Of a DNA stretch of 64,000 nt, positions 1 through 9,319 are shown piece by piece. Numbering within the stretch: position 1 is the first letter of the stretch; each line of letters begins with the position of its first letter. The notes beneath the pieces were generated by a model, which made no database searches, was not told where the DNA came from, and was given only the letters and a program-made list of their open reading frames with translations. Origin of the DNA: JASHPR01 sp963808705 (GTDB taxonomy: Bacteria; Actinomycetota; Actinomycetes; Streptosporangiales; Streptosporangiaceae); the NCBI GenBank assembly GCA_963808705.1, contig CAWEHB010000005.1, positions 124,001-188,000 of the forward strand. Reading direction: 5' to 3'. The translations under genes and the position numbers were made by a program.

Positions 1-207
1 GTCGAGCAGGTTGTACCGGCTGGCCATGGCCATCGGCCGGTCGCCGGCACCGAGCGAGCCGCGCGCCGGATGATCGGCGGCGATGATCACGAGCTTCCCG
101 GAGGGCCCGAGCCAGGGTCGCCGCCTGCGCCGCGCGGCGGCCGCCGCTACGGCCGCCGGGTCGCGCGTCCGTGCCGCGTTGATGGTGCGGCGCTGCTCGT
201 CCCGCAC
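1..207 (-). CDS. Cgl0159-type (beta/alpha)8 aldolase, 5' part only
   Basis: Reading leftward from a GTG at 207, the frame stays open to the window edge (69 codons). It contains GPSGKLVIIAADHPARGSL, nearly the same as GPSGRLVIVAADHPARGAL in the complete gene at 11249-12124, so this is a paralogue. In corynebacterial inositol clusters this family (Cgl0159) sits beside iolC and is inferred to replace the IolJ-type aldolase. The GTG is preferred because GGAGG lies 5 bases upstream; an in-frame ATG at 222 is possible. The gene is divergent from the importer at 516. Only the N-terminus is visible, so whether it is intact is unknown. Confidence 0.8.
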   Translation of the reverse strand, partial: MRDEQRRTINAARTRDPAAVAAAAARRRRRPWLGPSGKLVIIAADHPARGSLGAGDRPMAMASRYNLLD

Positions 208-271
208 GTGGTGCCTCCGCATTCAGGGACGGGGGCGCACCGGACGTCAAACTGACGCCCGGCTCAAGTGA

Positions 272-300
272 TGTCTACTCTTGTCACATACACCAGTCAA
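272..300 (-). promoter_or_regulatory. Candidate leftward promoter for the Cgl0159-type gene
   Basis: On the minus strand TTGACT (295-300 on the plus strand) and TAGACA (272-277) are 17 bases apart, a reasonable sigma-70-type spacing. A TTGTCA motif (281-286) lies in the spacer, matching motifs upstream of other units of this island. The assignment is inference from consensus only. Confidence 0.35.
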
Positions 301-303
301 GAA

Positions 304-317
304 CTTGTTCTAACAAG
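304..317. promoter_or_regulatory. Palindromic operator candidate CTTGTT-N2-AACAAG
   Basis: A perfect 6+6 inverted repeat (CTTGTTCTAACAAG) sits in the 308-base divergent region between the aldolase gene (GTG at 207) and the importer (ATG at 516). CTTGTT recurs at 15807 and 15921 next to the GntR gene, so the GntR protein is the obvious candidate ligand. The rest of 208-515 also holds a TTGACA (402-407) with no convincing -10 element downstream; nothing else was recognised there. Confidence 0.4.
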
Positions 318-515
318 AGAGGCTTGCTATCGGTCTGAGCTGGGAGTTCATCATCCCGACTGTGCTGACGACTCAAGTGGGTCACAAAATGTCGGTAGGT
401 ATTGACATACTCGTTCGAGTCGGGGCACGGTAGCGGCACATGCGCAGCTTGGTCATGCCAAGTGAGGTGATCTGGTGGCCGCTCGTGGGTTCGCAGCGCG
501 GCAGGGCGGGCAGCG

Positions 516-1487
516 ATGACCATCGACAATCGAGTTGAGCTTGGCGCAAGCCAGCCCGGCCCCAGGCCCGCTGGCTTGCGGGTGACCGCGCTCCGGCGGC
601 TGCGCCGGGATCCGGCTTCGGTCTTCGCGGCCTGCCTGCTGCTGCTCCTGGTGCTCGCGGCCCTGATCGGAGCCCCGCTCGCGGCCAAGCTCACCGGGCA
701 CTCGCCGATCGCGCAGTACCCCAACGCGCTGTACCCGGACGGCCAGCCGATCGGCATCATGTCCCGCACCCTCAACGCCGCCGGGACGGCGCAGGACCCG
801 CACGGCAGCCTGTTCATACTCGGCGCCGACCAGCTCGGCCGGGACCAGTTCGTCCGGGTGCTCTACGGAGCGCGGATCTCGCTGCTCGTCGCCACCTCGG
901 CCACGGCGCTCGCGCTGGTGATCGGCGTATCGCTGGGGCTGCTGGCCGGCTACCTGGGCGGCTGGGTGGACGCGATCGTCAGCCGGATGACCGAGACCGC
1001 GATGGCGTTCCCGAACGTGCTGCTCGGGGTCGGGCTGGCCGTGGTCATCGGGCCCGGGCTGCTCAACGTGGTGATCATTATCGCGCTGTTCACCTGGTAC
1101 TACCCCGCCCGGATCGTGCGGAGCGCCACGGTCTCCACGACGAAGATGACCTTCGTCGCGGCGGCCCGGGCGCTGGGCGCCCGCCCCCGGCGGCTGCTCA
1201 CGGTGCACCTGCTGCCGCAGGTGTGGGGGCCGCTGCTGGTCTACGCCACGTCGATCATCGCGGCCAACATCATCTTCGAGGCGGGCCTGTCCTACCTCGG
1301 CGTGGGCGTGCCGCCGCCGACGCCGAGCTGGGGCGGGATGCTCTCGGACGCGGTCACGTCCGGCATGTACCAGACCGACATCGCCCTGGCGCTCGTGCCC
1401 GGGCTGGCGCTGGTCATCACGATGCTCGCCTTCAACCTGCTCGGCGACGGGATCAGGGACGCGCTCGACCCGAGGAGGGGCCGGTGA
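516..1487 (+). CDS. ABC importer permease, DppC/OppC family
   Basis: Inner-membrane permease of an oligopeptide/nickel-type ABC importer, 323 residues, the usual length. The N-terminal membrane segment at about residues 40-60 (LLLLLVLAALIGAPL) is followed by a periplasmic stretch with the family-typical ILGADQLGRDQF (about 100-110), then the BPD_transp_1 core with the coupling-loop sequence AARALGARPRRLL near 225 and the ending NLLGDGIRDALDP. It is the first gene of the unit, and its stop overlaps the GTG of the next permease (1484) by four bases. In this location it probably served uptake of a cyclitol-related or peptide-like compound. That substrate is inferred; the partner permease and binding protein are both damaged, so the system may not work. 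Confidence 0.92.
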   Translation: MTIDNRVELGASQPGPRPAGLRVTALRRLRRDPASVFAACLLLLLVLAALIGAPLAAKLTGHSPIAQYPNALYPDGQPIGIMSRTLNAAGTAQDPHGSLFILGADQLGRDQFVRVLYGARISLLVATSATALALVIGVSLGLLAGYLGGWVDAIVSRMTETAMAFPNVLLGVGLAVVIGPGLLNVVIIIALFTWYYPARIVRSATVSTTKMTFVAAARALGARPRRLLTVHLLPQVWGPLLVYATSIIAANIIFEAGLSYLGVGVPPPTPSWGGMLSDAVTSGMYQTDIALALVPGLALVITMLAFNLLGDGIRDALDPRRGR

Positions 1488-2494
1488 CCCGGCTCGCCGG
1501 AACCAGGATCCTGGGCGCGCTCGTCCAGATTCTCGTGGTCACGTTGCTGGCCTGGCTGCTGTTCTACGTGATAGCCCGGTTCACCGGGGCGTCGCCCGCC
1601 CAGCGGATCGCCGGCAAGACCGCCACGCCGCAGCAGATCGCGCTGGTGGCCAAGAATCTCGGCCTCGATCAGCCCTACTGGCGGCAGTACCTCATCTTTC
1701 TCGGGAACCTGCTGCACGGGAACCTCGGTTTCTCCTACGTCCAGCAGCGGCCGGTGTCGCAGATCGTGTGACCGGCCATGCGGGCCACGGCATCCCTCGT
1801 GCTGGGCGCGGCGGTGATCTGGCTGGCCGTCGCCATACCGGTCGGGGCGTACGGCGGCCTGCGGCCGCGGTCGTTCGGCGACGTGGCCGGCCGGACCATC
1901 GCGATCCTGGGCATGTCCGTACCGGTGTTCTGGCTGGCCCCGGTGATCGCGTACCTGCTCGGCTACCAGCCGACCCAGGGCAAGCTGTTCGGCCTGCCGA
2001 TCCTGCCGGTCGGCACCCGGCTGTTCCCCATCGGGGGCTACGTCGATTTCGGCACGAACCCGGTGCAGTGGGCGTACCACCTGATCCTGCCGTGCATCAC
2101 GCTCGCCATCGGGTTCACGGCGGTCTACATCCGGTTCATCCGCACGCTGACGGCAGAGCAGCTGGGGGAGGACTACACCAGGACCGCCCGGGCCAAGGGG
2201 GCTTCCACGCAGCGGGTCCTGGTCCGCCACGTCGGCCGCAACGTGACGCCGTCGGTCACCGTGCTGCTCGGTGCCGACGTCGCCACGGCGCTCACCGGCG
2301 TGTTCTTCGTCGAGACGGTGTTCGCCATCCCGGGGATCGGCTACACCGGCCTGAGCGCGATCGAGAACCTGGACTACCCGGTGATCACCGCCGTGATCAT
2401 TGTCGCCGCCGTGATCGCCGTGATCGCGAACACGGTCGTCGACATCGCGCACATGGGGCTGGACCCGAGGATCCGTCATGTCCCCGATGCCTAA
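1484..2494 (+). pseudogene. ABC importer permease, DppB/OppB family, interrupted by an in-frame TGA
   Basis: Both halves are in one reading frame but a TGA at 1769-1771 splits them after ...RPVSQIV. The N-terminal 95 codons carry the first membrane helix and the HGNLGFSY motif; the rest (ATG at 1778 onward) carries the permease core with ARAKGAS. Aligned with the intact DppB-type gene at 29985-30932, no residues are missing around the stop, so this looks like a point nonsense change rather than two genes. Reinitiation at the ATG six bases after the stop could yield a split protein, but the family is known only as a single chain. A base-call error is equally possible. Confidence 0.82.
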
Positions 2495-2574
2495 CCCGGC
2501 CCGCGCCCCCGCGGACCGGCCGCACCACACGTCCCTCTAGCCGCCGAACAACTGAGAAACGATCGGAGAAGGTA

Positions 2575-3528
2575 ATGGCGCACTCAACGGGTCACCGGCT
2601 TCGGGTGAAGGCAGCGGTGGCCGCCGCGGCGCTGGCGGCCCTGCTGGCCGCCTGTTCCTCCGGCAGCACCGGGAGCTCGGCATCCTCCGGGGGTGCATCG
2701 GCGGGCGCGCCCAAACCGGGCGTCGCGAGCGGCACCCTGACCGGGGCGATGTCCTCGGGCGCCATCGACACGATGGACCCCAACCGCTGGTACTTCGCGG
2801 TGACGTGGGGCCTGGCCAACGCGATGTGCACGACCTTGGTGCGCTACGCCGACAAGCCCGACGCGGCGGGCACCCAGCTGGTCCCCGGCACCGCGAGCAT
2901 GCCGGTCATCAGCAGCAACGGCCTGACCTACACCTTCACGCTCCGTCCCGGCGCCCGGTTCTCCGACGGCAAGCCGATCACCGGCCAGGACATCAAGTAC
3001 ACGTTCATGCGGCTGATGAACCCGGCCATCGACACCGGAACCGGCTACTACTTCACCAACGTCATCGGCGCGCCCGCGTACCTGGCGGGCACGTCGACCA
3101 CCATCGCGGGAATCGTCGCGACCACGAACACCGTGACCTTCCACCTGACCGCACCGGACGGCGCGTTCTTGTACAAGGCCGCGCTGCCCACCACCTGCCC
3201 GGTGCCGGCCGGGACGCCGATGAAGCCGGACGAGAGCGGCTCGCTGGAGATGAACTACGCCAGCGGCCCGTACAAGCTGCAGTCGTACCAGCCGAGCCGG
3301 CAGATCGTGATGGTCTTCAACAAGAACTACGACCAGGCGCTCGGCGTGCGCGGTCATGTCGCGAAGTACGTGTTCAACATCGGCGTGGAGGCCAGCCAGG
3401 CCGCGCTGGAGATCCAGGCCGGCCAGCTGGACTTCCAGACCTCGAACCTGGCCACGGCCGACATCATCCGGATATCGCATGACGCCTCCCTCGCCAGCCA
3501 GGTGCACCAGTCACCGAGGCCGGCCTGA
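2575..3528 (+). pseudogene. Family-5 extracellular solute-binding lipoprotein, C-terminal half lost
   Basis: The ATG at 2575 follows GGAGAAGG. A lipoprotein signal peptide ends in LLAACSS (Cys about residue 25), then comes a Ser/Gly/Ala linker and a typical SBP_bac_5 lobe (TFTLRPGARFSDGKPIT; YASGPYKLQSYQPSRQIV). At about codon 310 the homology stops and the frame ends after 317 residues, while the family usually has 500-600 (the intact homologue at 30973-32847 has 624). From about 3510, in another frame, sequence of the ATPase begins. About 250-300 residues appear to be deleted together with the start of the next gene. The product would not form a closed binding cleft. Confidence 0.85.
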
Positions 3529-3557
3529 TCGAGGCGGTCCGCGGCGTCACCTTCGCC

Positions 3558-5615
3558 ATGGACGCCAGGGACACGCTGGGAGTGGTCGGCGAGTCGGGAT
3601 CGGGCAAGACGATGCTCGCCCTCGCCGCCATGGGCCTGCTGCCGGAGTCGGCGCAGGTCAGCGGGTCGATCCGGCTGAACGGGCAGGAGCTGCTGAGCTG
3701 CACTCCGGCGCAGTGGCGGTCGATCCGCGGCGCTCGCATCAGCATGGTGTTCCAGGATCCGCTGACCGCGCTGAACCCGATGTACACGGCGGGGTGGCAG
3801 GTCGCCGAGTGCATCCGGCTGCACCAGCGGGTGAGCCGGTCCGCGGCCTGGCGCCGTGCGGTGGACCTGCTCGGAGAGGTCGGCCTGCCGCAGCCCGCGC
3901 AACTGGCCGGCCGGTACCCGCATGAGCTATCGGGCGGCATGCGCCAGCGGGTCGTGATCGCGATGGCGATCGCGAACTCGCCGCAGCTGATCATCGCGGA
4001 CGAGCCGACCACGGCCCTGGACGTGACCGTTCAGGCCCTGATCCTCGAGACCCTCCGCGCGATCAGGGAGCAGACCGGCGCCGCGCTGATCCTGATCAGC
4101 CATGACCTCGGCGTCATCGCCGAGGTCGCCGACCAGATGCTGGTCATGTACGCGGGCAAGGCGGTCGAGATCGGCACCGCCCGGGATGTGTTCGATGACC
4201 CGCGGGTGCCCTACACCTCCGGGCTGCTCGCGTCGCTGCCGCCGATGGGCAGACGCACCGAGCGGCTGCCGGCCATACCCGGCATCCCGCCGACCGGGAT
4301 GGGCTACGGCGCTGGCTGCGCGTTCGCCCCGCGCTGCCCGCTGGCCGCCGAGCAGTGCGCGGCAGACCCGCAACTGCTCCCGGTGGCAGCTGGCCACCTG
4401 GCCGCGTGTCACTTCGCGCGCCAGGCCGCGCCGGCGCCGGGGGAGCCACGGCCGGGACTCATCCGGCGGGCCTGGCAGCCGGACGGCGGGAAGGCCGCGA
4501 ACGGCCGCGGCGTGCTCCTGGCCGCCGGCGGCCAGCCCCCGGCCGCAGCTGCGCCTGACCTGGCTCCGCCGGCCCCCGCGGCGCGGCACGGCGAAGCGCC
4601 CGCCGGGGCAACGCCAGGGCCGGACGGGGTGGTGCTCACCGTGCGTGACCTCACGAAAGAATTCCGGGTCCGCGGCACCAAGATCCGCTCCTATTCCGCC
4701 GTGCACGCGGTCAGCGGCATCAGCCTGGATCTGCGATCCGGCCGGTGCCTGGGCCTCGTCGGCGAGTCAGGCTGCGGCAAGTCCACCGTCGCCCGGCTGC
4801 TCATGCGGCTGGAACCGCCGACCTCGGGCAGCATCAAGCTCAACGGCACCGAGCTCACCGGGCTGAACGACGCCGCGCTCCGGCCGCTCCGGCGGGACCT
4901 GCAGATGGTCTTCCAGGACCCGTACTCCTCGCTCAACCCCAGGCTCTCGGTCGGCGAGATCGTCGGCGAGCCGCTCATCGTGCACAAGATCGGCGACCGG
5001 CCGGCCCGGGTCCGCGAGCTGCTGGCGAACGTCGGTCTCGACCCGGACTCCGCCGTCCGCTTCCCCGGCGAGTTCTCCGGCGGGCAGCGGCAGCGCATCG
5101 GCATCGCCCGGGCGCTGGCGCTGCGGCCGCACGTGATGATCCTGGACGAGCCGGTCTCCGCGCTGGACGTCAGCATCCAGGCCAGCATCCTCAATCTCCT
5201 CCGCGACCTGCAGCGCGAGCAGAGCCTGGCCTACCTGTTCATCTCCCATGACCTGGCGGTGATGCGCCAGGTCGCCGACGAGATCGCGGTCATGCACCTC
5301 GGGGTCATCGTCGAGGAAGGACCCGCCGACGCGGTCTGCGAGCATCCGGCGCACCCGTACACGGTCGCCCTGCTGTCCGCGGTCCCGGTGCCGGATCCGG
5401 CGCAAGCGAACGCGCGGCAGCGGATCCTGCTCCGCGGCGAGCTGCCGAGCGCGATCAGCCCGCCCTCCGGCTGCCGCTTCCGCACCCGGTGCTGGAAAGC
5501 CGACGAGCGCTGCGCCGCGCAGGAGCCGCCGTTGCTGCAGATCGCCGGCTCCCACCGGGTGGCCTGCCACTACCCGGAGATACAACCCGATCCGAAGGGG
5601 GAACCGGGCTCGTGA
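3558..5615 (+). CDS. Fused double ATPase (DppD-DppF) of the importer, N-terminus missing
   Basis: Energising subunit with two nucleotide-binding domains in one chain, 685 residues as called. NBD1: Walker A GESGSGKT (11-18), signature LSGGM (124-128), Walker B IIADEPTTALD (about 145-155), and a Cys-rich oligopeptide-binding C-tail. NBD2: Walker A GESGCGKS (402-409), FSGGQRQRIGIARAL, ILDEPVSALD. In-frame codons before the ATG at 3558 (from about 3510) read VTEAGLIEAVRGVTF, clearly the end of the first beta-sheet region of NBD1, but no start codon is available. Compared with the homologue at 26937-29057 about 31 residues, including the adenine-stacking A-loop, are lost. The deletion that truncated the binding protein explains this. 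Confidence 0.85.
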   Translation: MDARDTLGVVGESGSGKTMLALAAMGLLPESAQVSGSIRLNGQELLSCTPAQWRSIRGARISMVFQDPLTALNPMYTAGWQVAECIRLHQRVSRSAAWRRAVDLLGEVGLPQPAQLAGRYPHELSGGMRQRVVIAMAIANSPQLIIADEPTTALDVTVQALILETLRAIREQTGAALILISHDLGVIAEVADQMLVMYAGKAVEIGTARDVFDDPRVPYTSGLLASLPPMGRRTERLPAIPGIPPTGMGYGAGCAFAPRCPLAAEQCAADPQLLPVAAGHLAACHFARQAAPAPGEPRPGLIRRAWQPDGGKAANGRGVLLAAGGQPPAAAAPDLAPPAPAARHGEAPAGATPGPDGVVLTVRDLTKEFRVRGTKIRSYSAVHAVSGISLDLRSGRCLGLVGESGCGKSTVARLLMRLEPPTSGSIKLNGTELTGLNDAALRPLRRDLQMVFQDPYSSLNPRLSVGEIVGEPLIVHKIGDRPARVRELLANVGLDPDSAVRFPGEFSGGQRQRIGIARALALRPHVMILDEPVSALDVSIQASILNLLRDLQREQSLAYLFISHDLAVMRQVADEIAVMHLGVIVEEGPADAVCEHPAHPYTVALLSAVPVPDPAQANARQRILLRGELPSAISPPSGCRFRTRCWKADERCAAQEPPLLQIAGSHRVACHYPEIQPDPKGEPGS

Positions 5616-7525
5616 CCCACTGTTATGCCTGGCCCGTAACGGTACGCGCGGGCGTCGGCCTGCGATTGCATGTCTCGACCGAGCACGCGCGATTCGGCGT
5701 CCGGCTGTTCCGGTACGGGGCCACGGTCACGGAGGTGGCCTGCAGCGCCGGGGCCCTGGCCGGGGTGAGCCTGCCCCTGGGCCGCCCGGACGAGGCCTGG
5801 GGCTGGCCGGCCTACCCGGTCGAGCTCGGCGACGACCTCGCGGACGGCGTCTACCTGGCCGTGCCGGTACCGCTCGGGCCAGATGGCCGGCCCGAGCCGG
5901 TTCCCGCGGGACCTGAGGTCGCGAACCGGAAGGATGCCTGCCTGTTCATCCTCAGGCGGCGCGCCGCGCCCGGATCCGGGGACCGCATCATCTGGTACAA
6001 GCTGCCGACCGCCACATACACCGCCTACAACCAGATCGGCGGCGCCAGCCTGTACGCGAGCCCTCAGTGGGCCAGGGACTGGGCGGCGCAGGGATATGTC
6101 GGCAGCCTGCAGCGGCCCGGCAACGCGGGCGTCGGCGGCCGGGTGATGGAGGGCGACGCGCCGGACGCGTACGTGCGGTCGTCGCGGCGGCAGGTGTTCG
6201 CGCACTGGGACGCCCCGTTCGTGGGCTGGCTGGAACGCCGCGGCTATCGGGTCAGCTACTGCACGGACTACGACCTGCACTACGACGAGGACCTGCTGGC
6301 CTCCGGCGGGCTGCTGATCAGCGGCGGGCACGACGAGTACTGGTCGCAGGCCATGCGCGACCGGGTGCTCAGCTTCGTCGACCGCGGCGGCAACGTCTGC
6401 TTCTTCACCGGCGACACGGCCTGCTTCGAGATCGAGTTCTCGCCGTCCGGCGACCGGCTGTTCTGCCCGAAGATGAACCGAGGGGGCCCGGAGGGCACCG
6501 GCCCGAACCGGCCGGGTGCGCTCTGGCCCGCGGACGACCCGGACGACTGGCTCACGATGTCCAGCCCGGCGTGGGGCGGCGGCTGGTGGGACGGCCGCCG
6601 GGCCGTCACCGGCTACCGGGCGGTCGTGGGCACGCACTGGGCGTTCGACGGCGTCGAATTCCCGCCCGGCGGGATCACCGGCGGCGGGGCCACGCCGGTC
6701 ATCGGCTACGAGACCGACGGCGTCCGGCTGGAGCGGAAGTCGGACCCGCCCCGGCTCGGCGAGTACCGGAAGGGACTCGGCGCGGGCCGGGTCCTGCTCG
6801 CGCTGGCCGTCCTGCCGGCCGGCTGGGTGGCCGGATACGACGAGGCGAACGCGGCCATGCTGCTGCGCACCGCGCCGTCCGGGGGCATGGTGTTCTCGGT
6901 CGGCACCACAGACTGGCCGCTGGCGCTGGAGACCGACCCGAACATCGGCCAGATCACCGCTAACGTCGTGAGCCGGCTCGCGCATCGCGCGCTGCGGATC
7001 CACGGCCCGGTCTGCCCGGAGGCTGAATACGTGGGCGAGGGCGACATGGTCGCCCCCGACCGGGACGTGACCTGGTACGTCGACGGTGACCAGATCGCCG
7101 AGCATGACCTGGCGCAGATCGACTGGCAAGTCCGCGGCGGGGAGCCTGCCCGCGGCGAGGGCCGCCAGGTGGTCACCCGCTCCGGCGAGGACCAGCAGTG
7201 GCTCACGCTGACGGCGACCGCCCGTGACCAGCAGGGCCGGGTTTACTTCGGCAGCCGCACGGTCCGGGTGCTGTCGGCCGATGAGTACGTCCGGCGGCGC
7301 GTGGTCAGGACCCTGAACGCGATCGCGTTCCCCGACGAGCAGGGCGGCGCGCTGGTCGACCAGCACGCCACCGAAGGCGAACTGGCCGAGCGGGTCATCC
7401 CGGTGCGGCTGCGCTGGATCAGCGAGCACGCCGGCACGCTGCAGCGCCTGATCGCCGACCTGGACGCCCGGTGGAGCGCTAGCGGGCGGATGGCGGACGC
7501 GTCATTGCGCCCGGACGAGAAGTGA
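5612..7525 (+). CDS. N,N-dimethylformamidase large-subunit-like protein
   Basis: 637 residues from a GTG at 5612 that overlaps the ATPase stop (GTGA) and follows an AAGGGGG Shine-Dalgarno. It resembles the large (beta) subunit of N,N-dimethylformamidase: an N-terminal beta-rich segment, then a glutamine-amidotransferase-like core with LISGGHDEYWS (about residues 235-245), GGNVCFFTGDTACFEIEF and a C-terminal beta domain. Known members hydrolyse small amides, and many distant members have unknown substrates. No small DMFase subunit gene is adjacent. Position between an importer and iol genes suggests hydrolysis of an amide or N-substituted cyclitol, which is inference. No signal peptide is evident, so it is probably cytoplasmic. 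Confidence 0.7.
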   Translation: MTHCYAWPVTVRAGVGLRLHVSTEHARFGVRLFRYGATVTEVACSAGALAGVSLPLGRPDEAWGWPAYPVELGDDLADGVYLAVPVPLGPDGRPEPVPAGPEVANRKDACLFILRRRAAPGSGDRIIWYKLPTATYTAYNQIGGASLYASPQWARDWAAQGYVGSLQRPGNAGVGGRVMEGDAPDAYVRSSRRQVFAHWDAPFVGWLERRGYRVSYCTDYDLHYDEDLLASGGLLISGGHDEYWSQAMRDRVLSFVDRGGNVCFFTGDTACFEIEFSPSGDRLFCPKMNRGGPEGTGPNRPGALWPADDPDDWLTMSSPAWGGGWWDGRRAVTGYRAVVGTHWAFDGVEFPPGGITGGGATPVIGYETDGVRLERKSDPPRLGEYRKGLGAGRVLLALAVLPAGWVAGYDEANAAMLLRTAPSGGMVFSVGTTDWPLALETDPNIGQITANVVSRLAHRALRIHGPVCPEAEYVGEGDMVAPDRDVTWYVDGDQIAEHDLAQIDWQVRGGEPARGEGRQVVTRSGEDQQWLTLTATARDQQGRVYFGSRTVRVLSADEYVRRRVVRTLNAIAFPDEQGGALVDQHATEGELAERVIPVRLRWISEHAGTLQRLIADLDARWSASGRMADASLRPDEK

Positions 7526-7540
7526 GTATGTCCATAGATA

Positions 7541-7569
7541 TTGACAATTTCTTGTCAGGGCTTAACCAT
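7541..7569 (+). promoter_or_regulatory. Promoter/operator of the APC-permease unit
   Basis: TTGACA at 7541-7546 is a consensus -35 element; TAACCA (7563-7568) is a weak -10 at 16 bases. Between them lies a perfect inverted repeat TGACAA-N4-TTGTCA (7542-7557), an ideal place for repressor binding. The same half-site occurs at 281, 15946 and 32971-32986. Confidence 0.45.
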
Positions 7570-7666
7570 GGTGAGCAGCCTGAGAGCTGTGCGGCCGCCC
7601 GCCGAGGCACCCTTACGGCTCTGCGCTCATCCCTCGTCCTGGTGCGCCGAGAGCGGAGGTAGGCCA

Positions 7667-9316
7667 GTGGCAAGCAGTGAGGCAGCGGCGAGGCCGGGCA
7701 GGGGAGCGGGCGTCGAGTCCACGCGCCTGTTCGTGCGGCAGACTTCCGGTCTCGTCCGTGAACTCGGGATCCCGGCCGCAACGGGCATCTCGCTGGCGTC
7801 GGTCGCCGTCGTCAACACGTTCATCAACTTCAACGCCGGGCTGACGGACTTCGTCAAGGCCGACATGTACCTGCCGCTGGTCGCCGCGGCGGTGATCTGG
7901 CTGGTCGCCATGTTCGCCTACCGCTACCTGCTCCGGGCGGTGCCCCGGGCCGGCGGTGAGTATGTCTACCTGTCCCGGATCGTGTCGCCCGCGCTGGGGG
8001 CCATGGCCGGGCTGGGGATAGCGGTCGTCTTCACCTACATCCTGTCCACCAACGCGCACTTCGCCGCGCAGTTCACCCCGTTCATGCTGGCCGGCCTCGG
8101 CCTGGTCTTTCACAGCACGGCCCTCGCGAACGCCGGTAATCACCTGGCCAGCAACTGGGCGATCGCGTGGCTGAGCATCGTCGTCATGCTGATCGTCGCG
8201 GCGCTGTCGCTGTTCCGGGTGAAGATCGTGGCCCGCATCATCTTCTGGCTCATCGTCTTGCAGGTGGTGGCGTTCGTCGTCCTCATCGGCATCCTGGCGG
8301 GCAGTTCCCACTCCTCGTTCGTGGCGGCGTTCGGCAGCTACAGCCACAACCCGGGCGCCTACCAGGCGATGATCTCGGTCGGGCACGCGAACGGCGTCCT
8401 CTTCGGCACCTCGATCGCGTCGGCGATAGCGATCATCCCGTTCATGGTGCTCAACTACAACGGCGTCCTGTACTCCTACTACGTCGGCGGCGAGCTGCGC
8501 CTGCCGGGCCGGACCTACCTGTACGCCTCGGCGATCAGCATCGCCCTGCTCGTGGTGCTCTGGGTCGGCGTCTGGGCCCTGCTGCGGGCCCGGATGGGCC
8601 TGACCTTCATGCAGGCGCAGGCGAACCTCGGCGTGGTCAACCCGACGGCGTACGGGAAGATCACGAGCCTGAGCTCGGTCTCCGGGGGGCTGGGCTACGG
8701 CATGATCCTGACCAGCAACCCGATCGCCAGGCTCTTGTTCGCGACCGCGGTGCCGCTGGCCGAGATCGCGGTCAACCTGGCGTTCCTGACCGTCACCACG
8801 CGGGTCCTGTTCGCGCAGGCCTTCGACCGGCTGCTGCCGGTCGGCGTGGCCAAGGTCGGCGACCGGAACCACGCGCCGAACGTCGCCATCGGCATCGTGC
8901 TGCTCATCGGCTGCGCGTTCTGCTTCCTGACCAGCCTGGTCAATCTCGGCAGCATCGTGGCCCTGCAGAGCCTGTTCTTCGCGCTGATCCTGCTGGCCGG
9001 GGGCGTCGCCGCGCTGTTCCTGCCGATCCGCCGGCCCGAGCTGATCGAGCTGCCGGGAGCCAGCGATGACGCGCGCCGGGCGTTCCTGCGCAAGGTGGCG
9101 TGGGTCGGCGGCGCGACCACCGTGCTCGCGCTGTTCACCGTGTACCTGCTCGTCGCGCATTCCAGCGTCTACGGCAAGTTCAGCTGGGAGTCGATCATCA
9201 CGCTGGTGATCGTGCTGGGCGCCGGGCCGGTGATCTACGCGGTCGCCCGCTCGGTCCGGCGGCAGCGGGACTCGCTGGACCTGAGCCTGGCCATGCACGA
9301 GCTGCCGCCGGAGTAG
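7667..9316 (+). CDS. APC-superfamily amino acid/polyamine-type permease
   Basis: Membrane transporter of 549 residues with about 12-14 hydrophobic helices. The N-terminal part (LVRELGIPAATGISLASVAVV, then RAVPRAGGEYVYLSRIVSP) is characteristic of APC (amino acid-polyamine-organocation) permeases. The GTG at 7667 is chosen because GCGGAGGTAG lies just upstream and the earlier in-frame ATG (7541) would add a polar 42-residue tail that overlaps the promoter. It has its own promoter/operator and probably co-transcribes with the phosphoesterase and iolC genes. The substrate cannot be told from sequence. Next to a damaged ABC importer it may be the working uptake route of this island. Confidence 0.85.
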   Translation: MASSEAAARPGRGAGVESTRLFVRQTSGLVRELGIPAATGISLASVAVVNTFINFNAGLTDFVKADMYLPLVAAAVIWLVAMFAYRYLLRAVPRAGGEYVYLSRIVSPALGAMAGLGIAVVFTYILSTNAHFAAQFTPFMLAGLGLVFHSTALANAGNHLASNWAIAWLSIVVMLIVAALSLFRVKIVARIIFWLIVLQVVAFVVLIGILAGSSHSSFVAAFGSYSHNPGAYQAMISVGHANGVLFGTSIASAIAIIPFMVLNYNGVLYSYYVGGELRLPGRTYLYASAISIALLVVLWVGVWALLRARMGLTFMQAQANLGVVNPTAYGKITSLSSVSGGLGYGMILTSNPIARLLFATAVPLAEIAVNLAFLTVTTRVLFAQAFDRLLPVGVAKVGDRNHAPNVAIGIVLLIGCAFCFLTSLVNLGSIVALQSLFFALILLAGGVAALFLPIRRPELIELPGASDDARRAFLRKVAWVGGATTVLALFTVYLLVAHSSVYGKFSWESIITLVIVLGAGPVIYAVARSVRRQRDSLDLSLAMHELPPE

Positions 9317-9319
9317 CCC

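Noticed and set aside
405..430. tRNA T-arm-like GTTCGAGTC
   Set aside because: The flanking bases do not form a T stem and no acceptor, D or anticodon arms fit around it.
1484..2494. Two separate permease genes (95 and 238 residues)
   Set aside because: Both lie in one frame and align without a gap to one intact permease, so a single interrupted gene is simpler.
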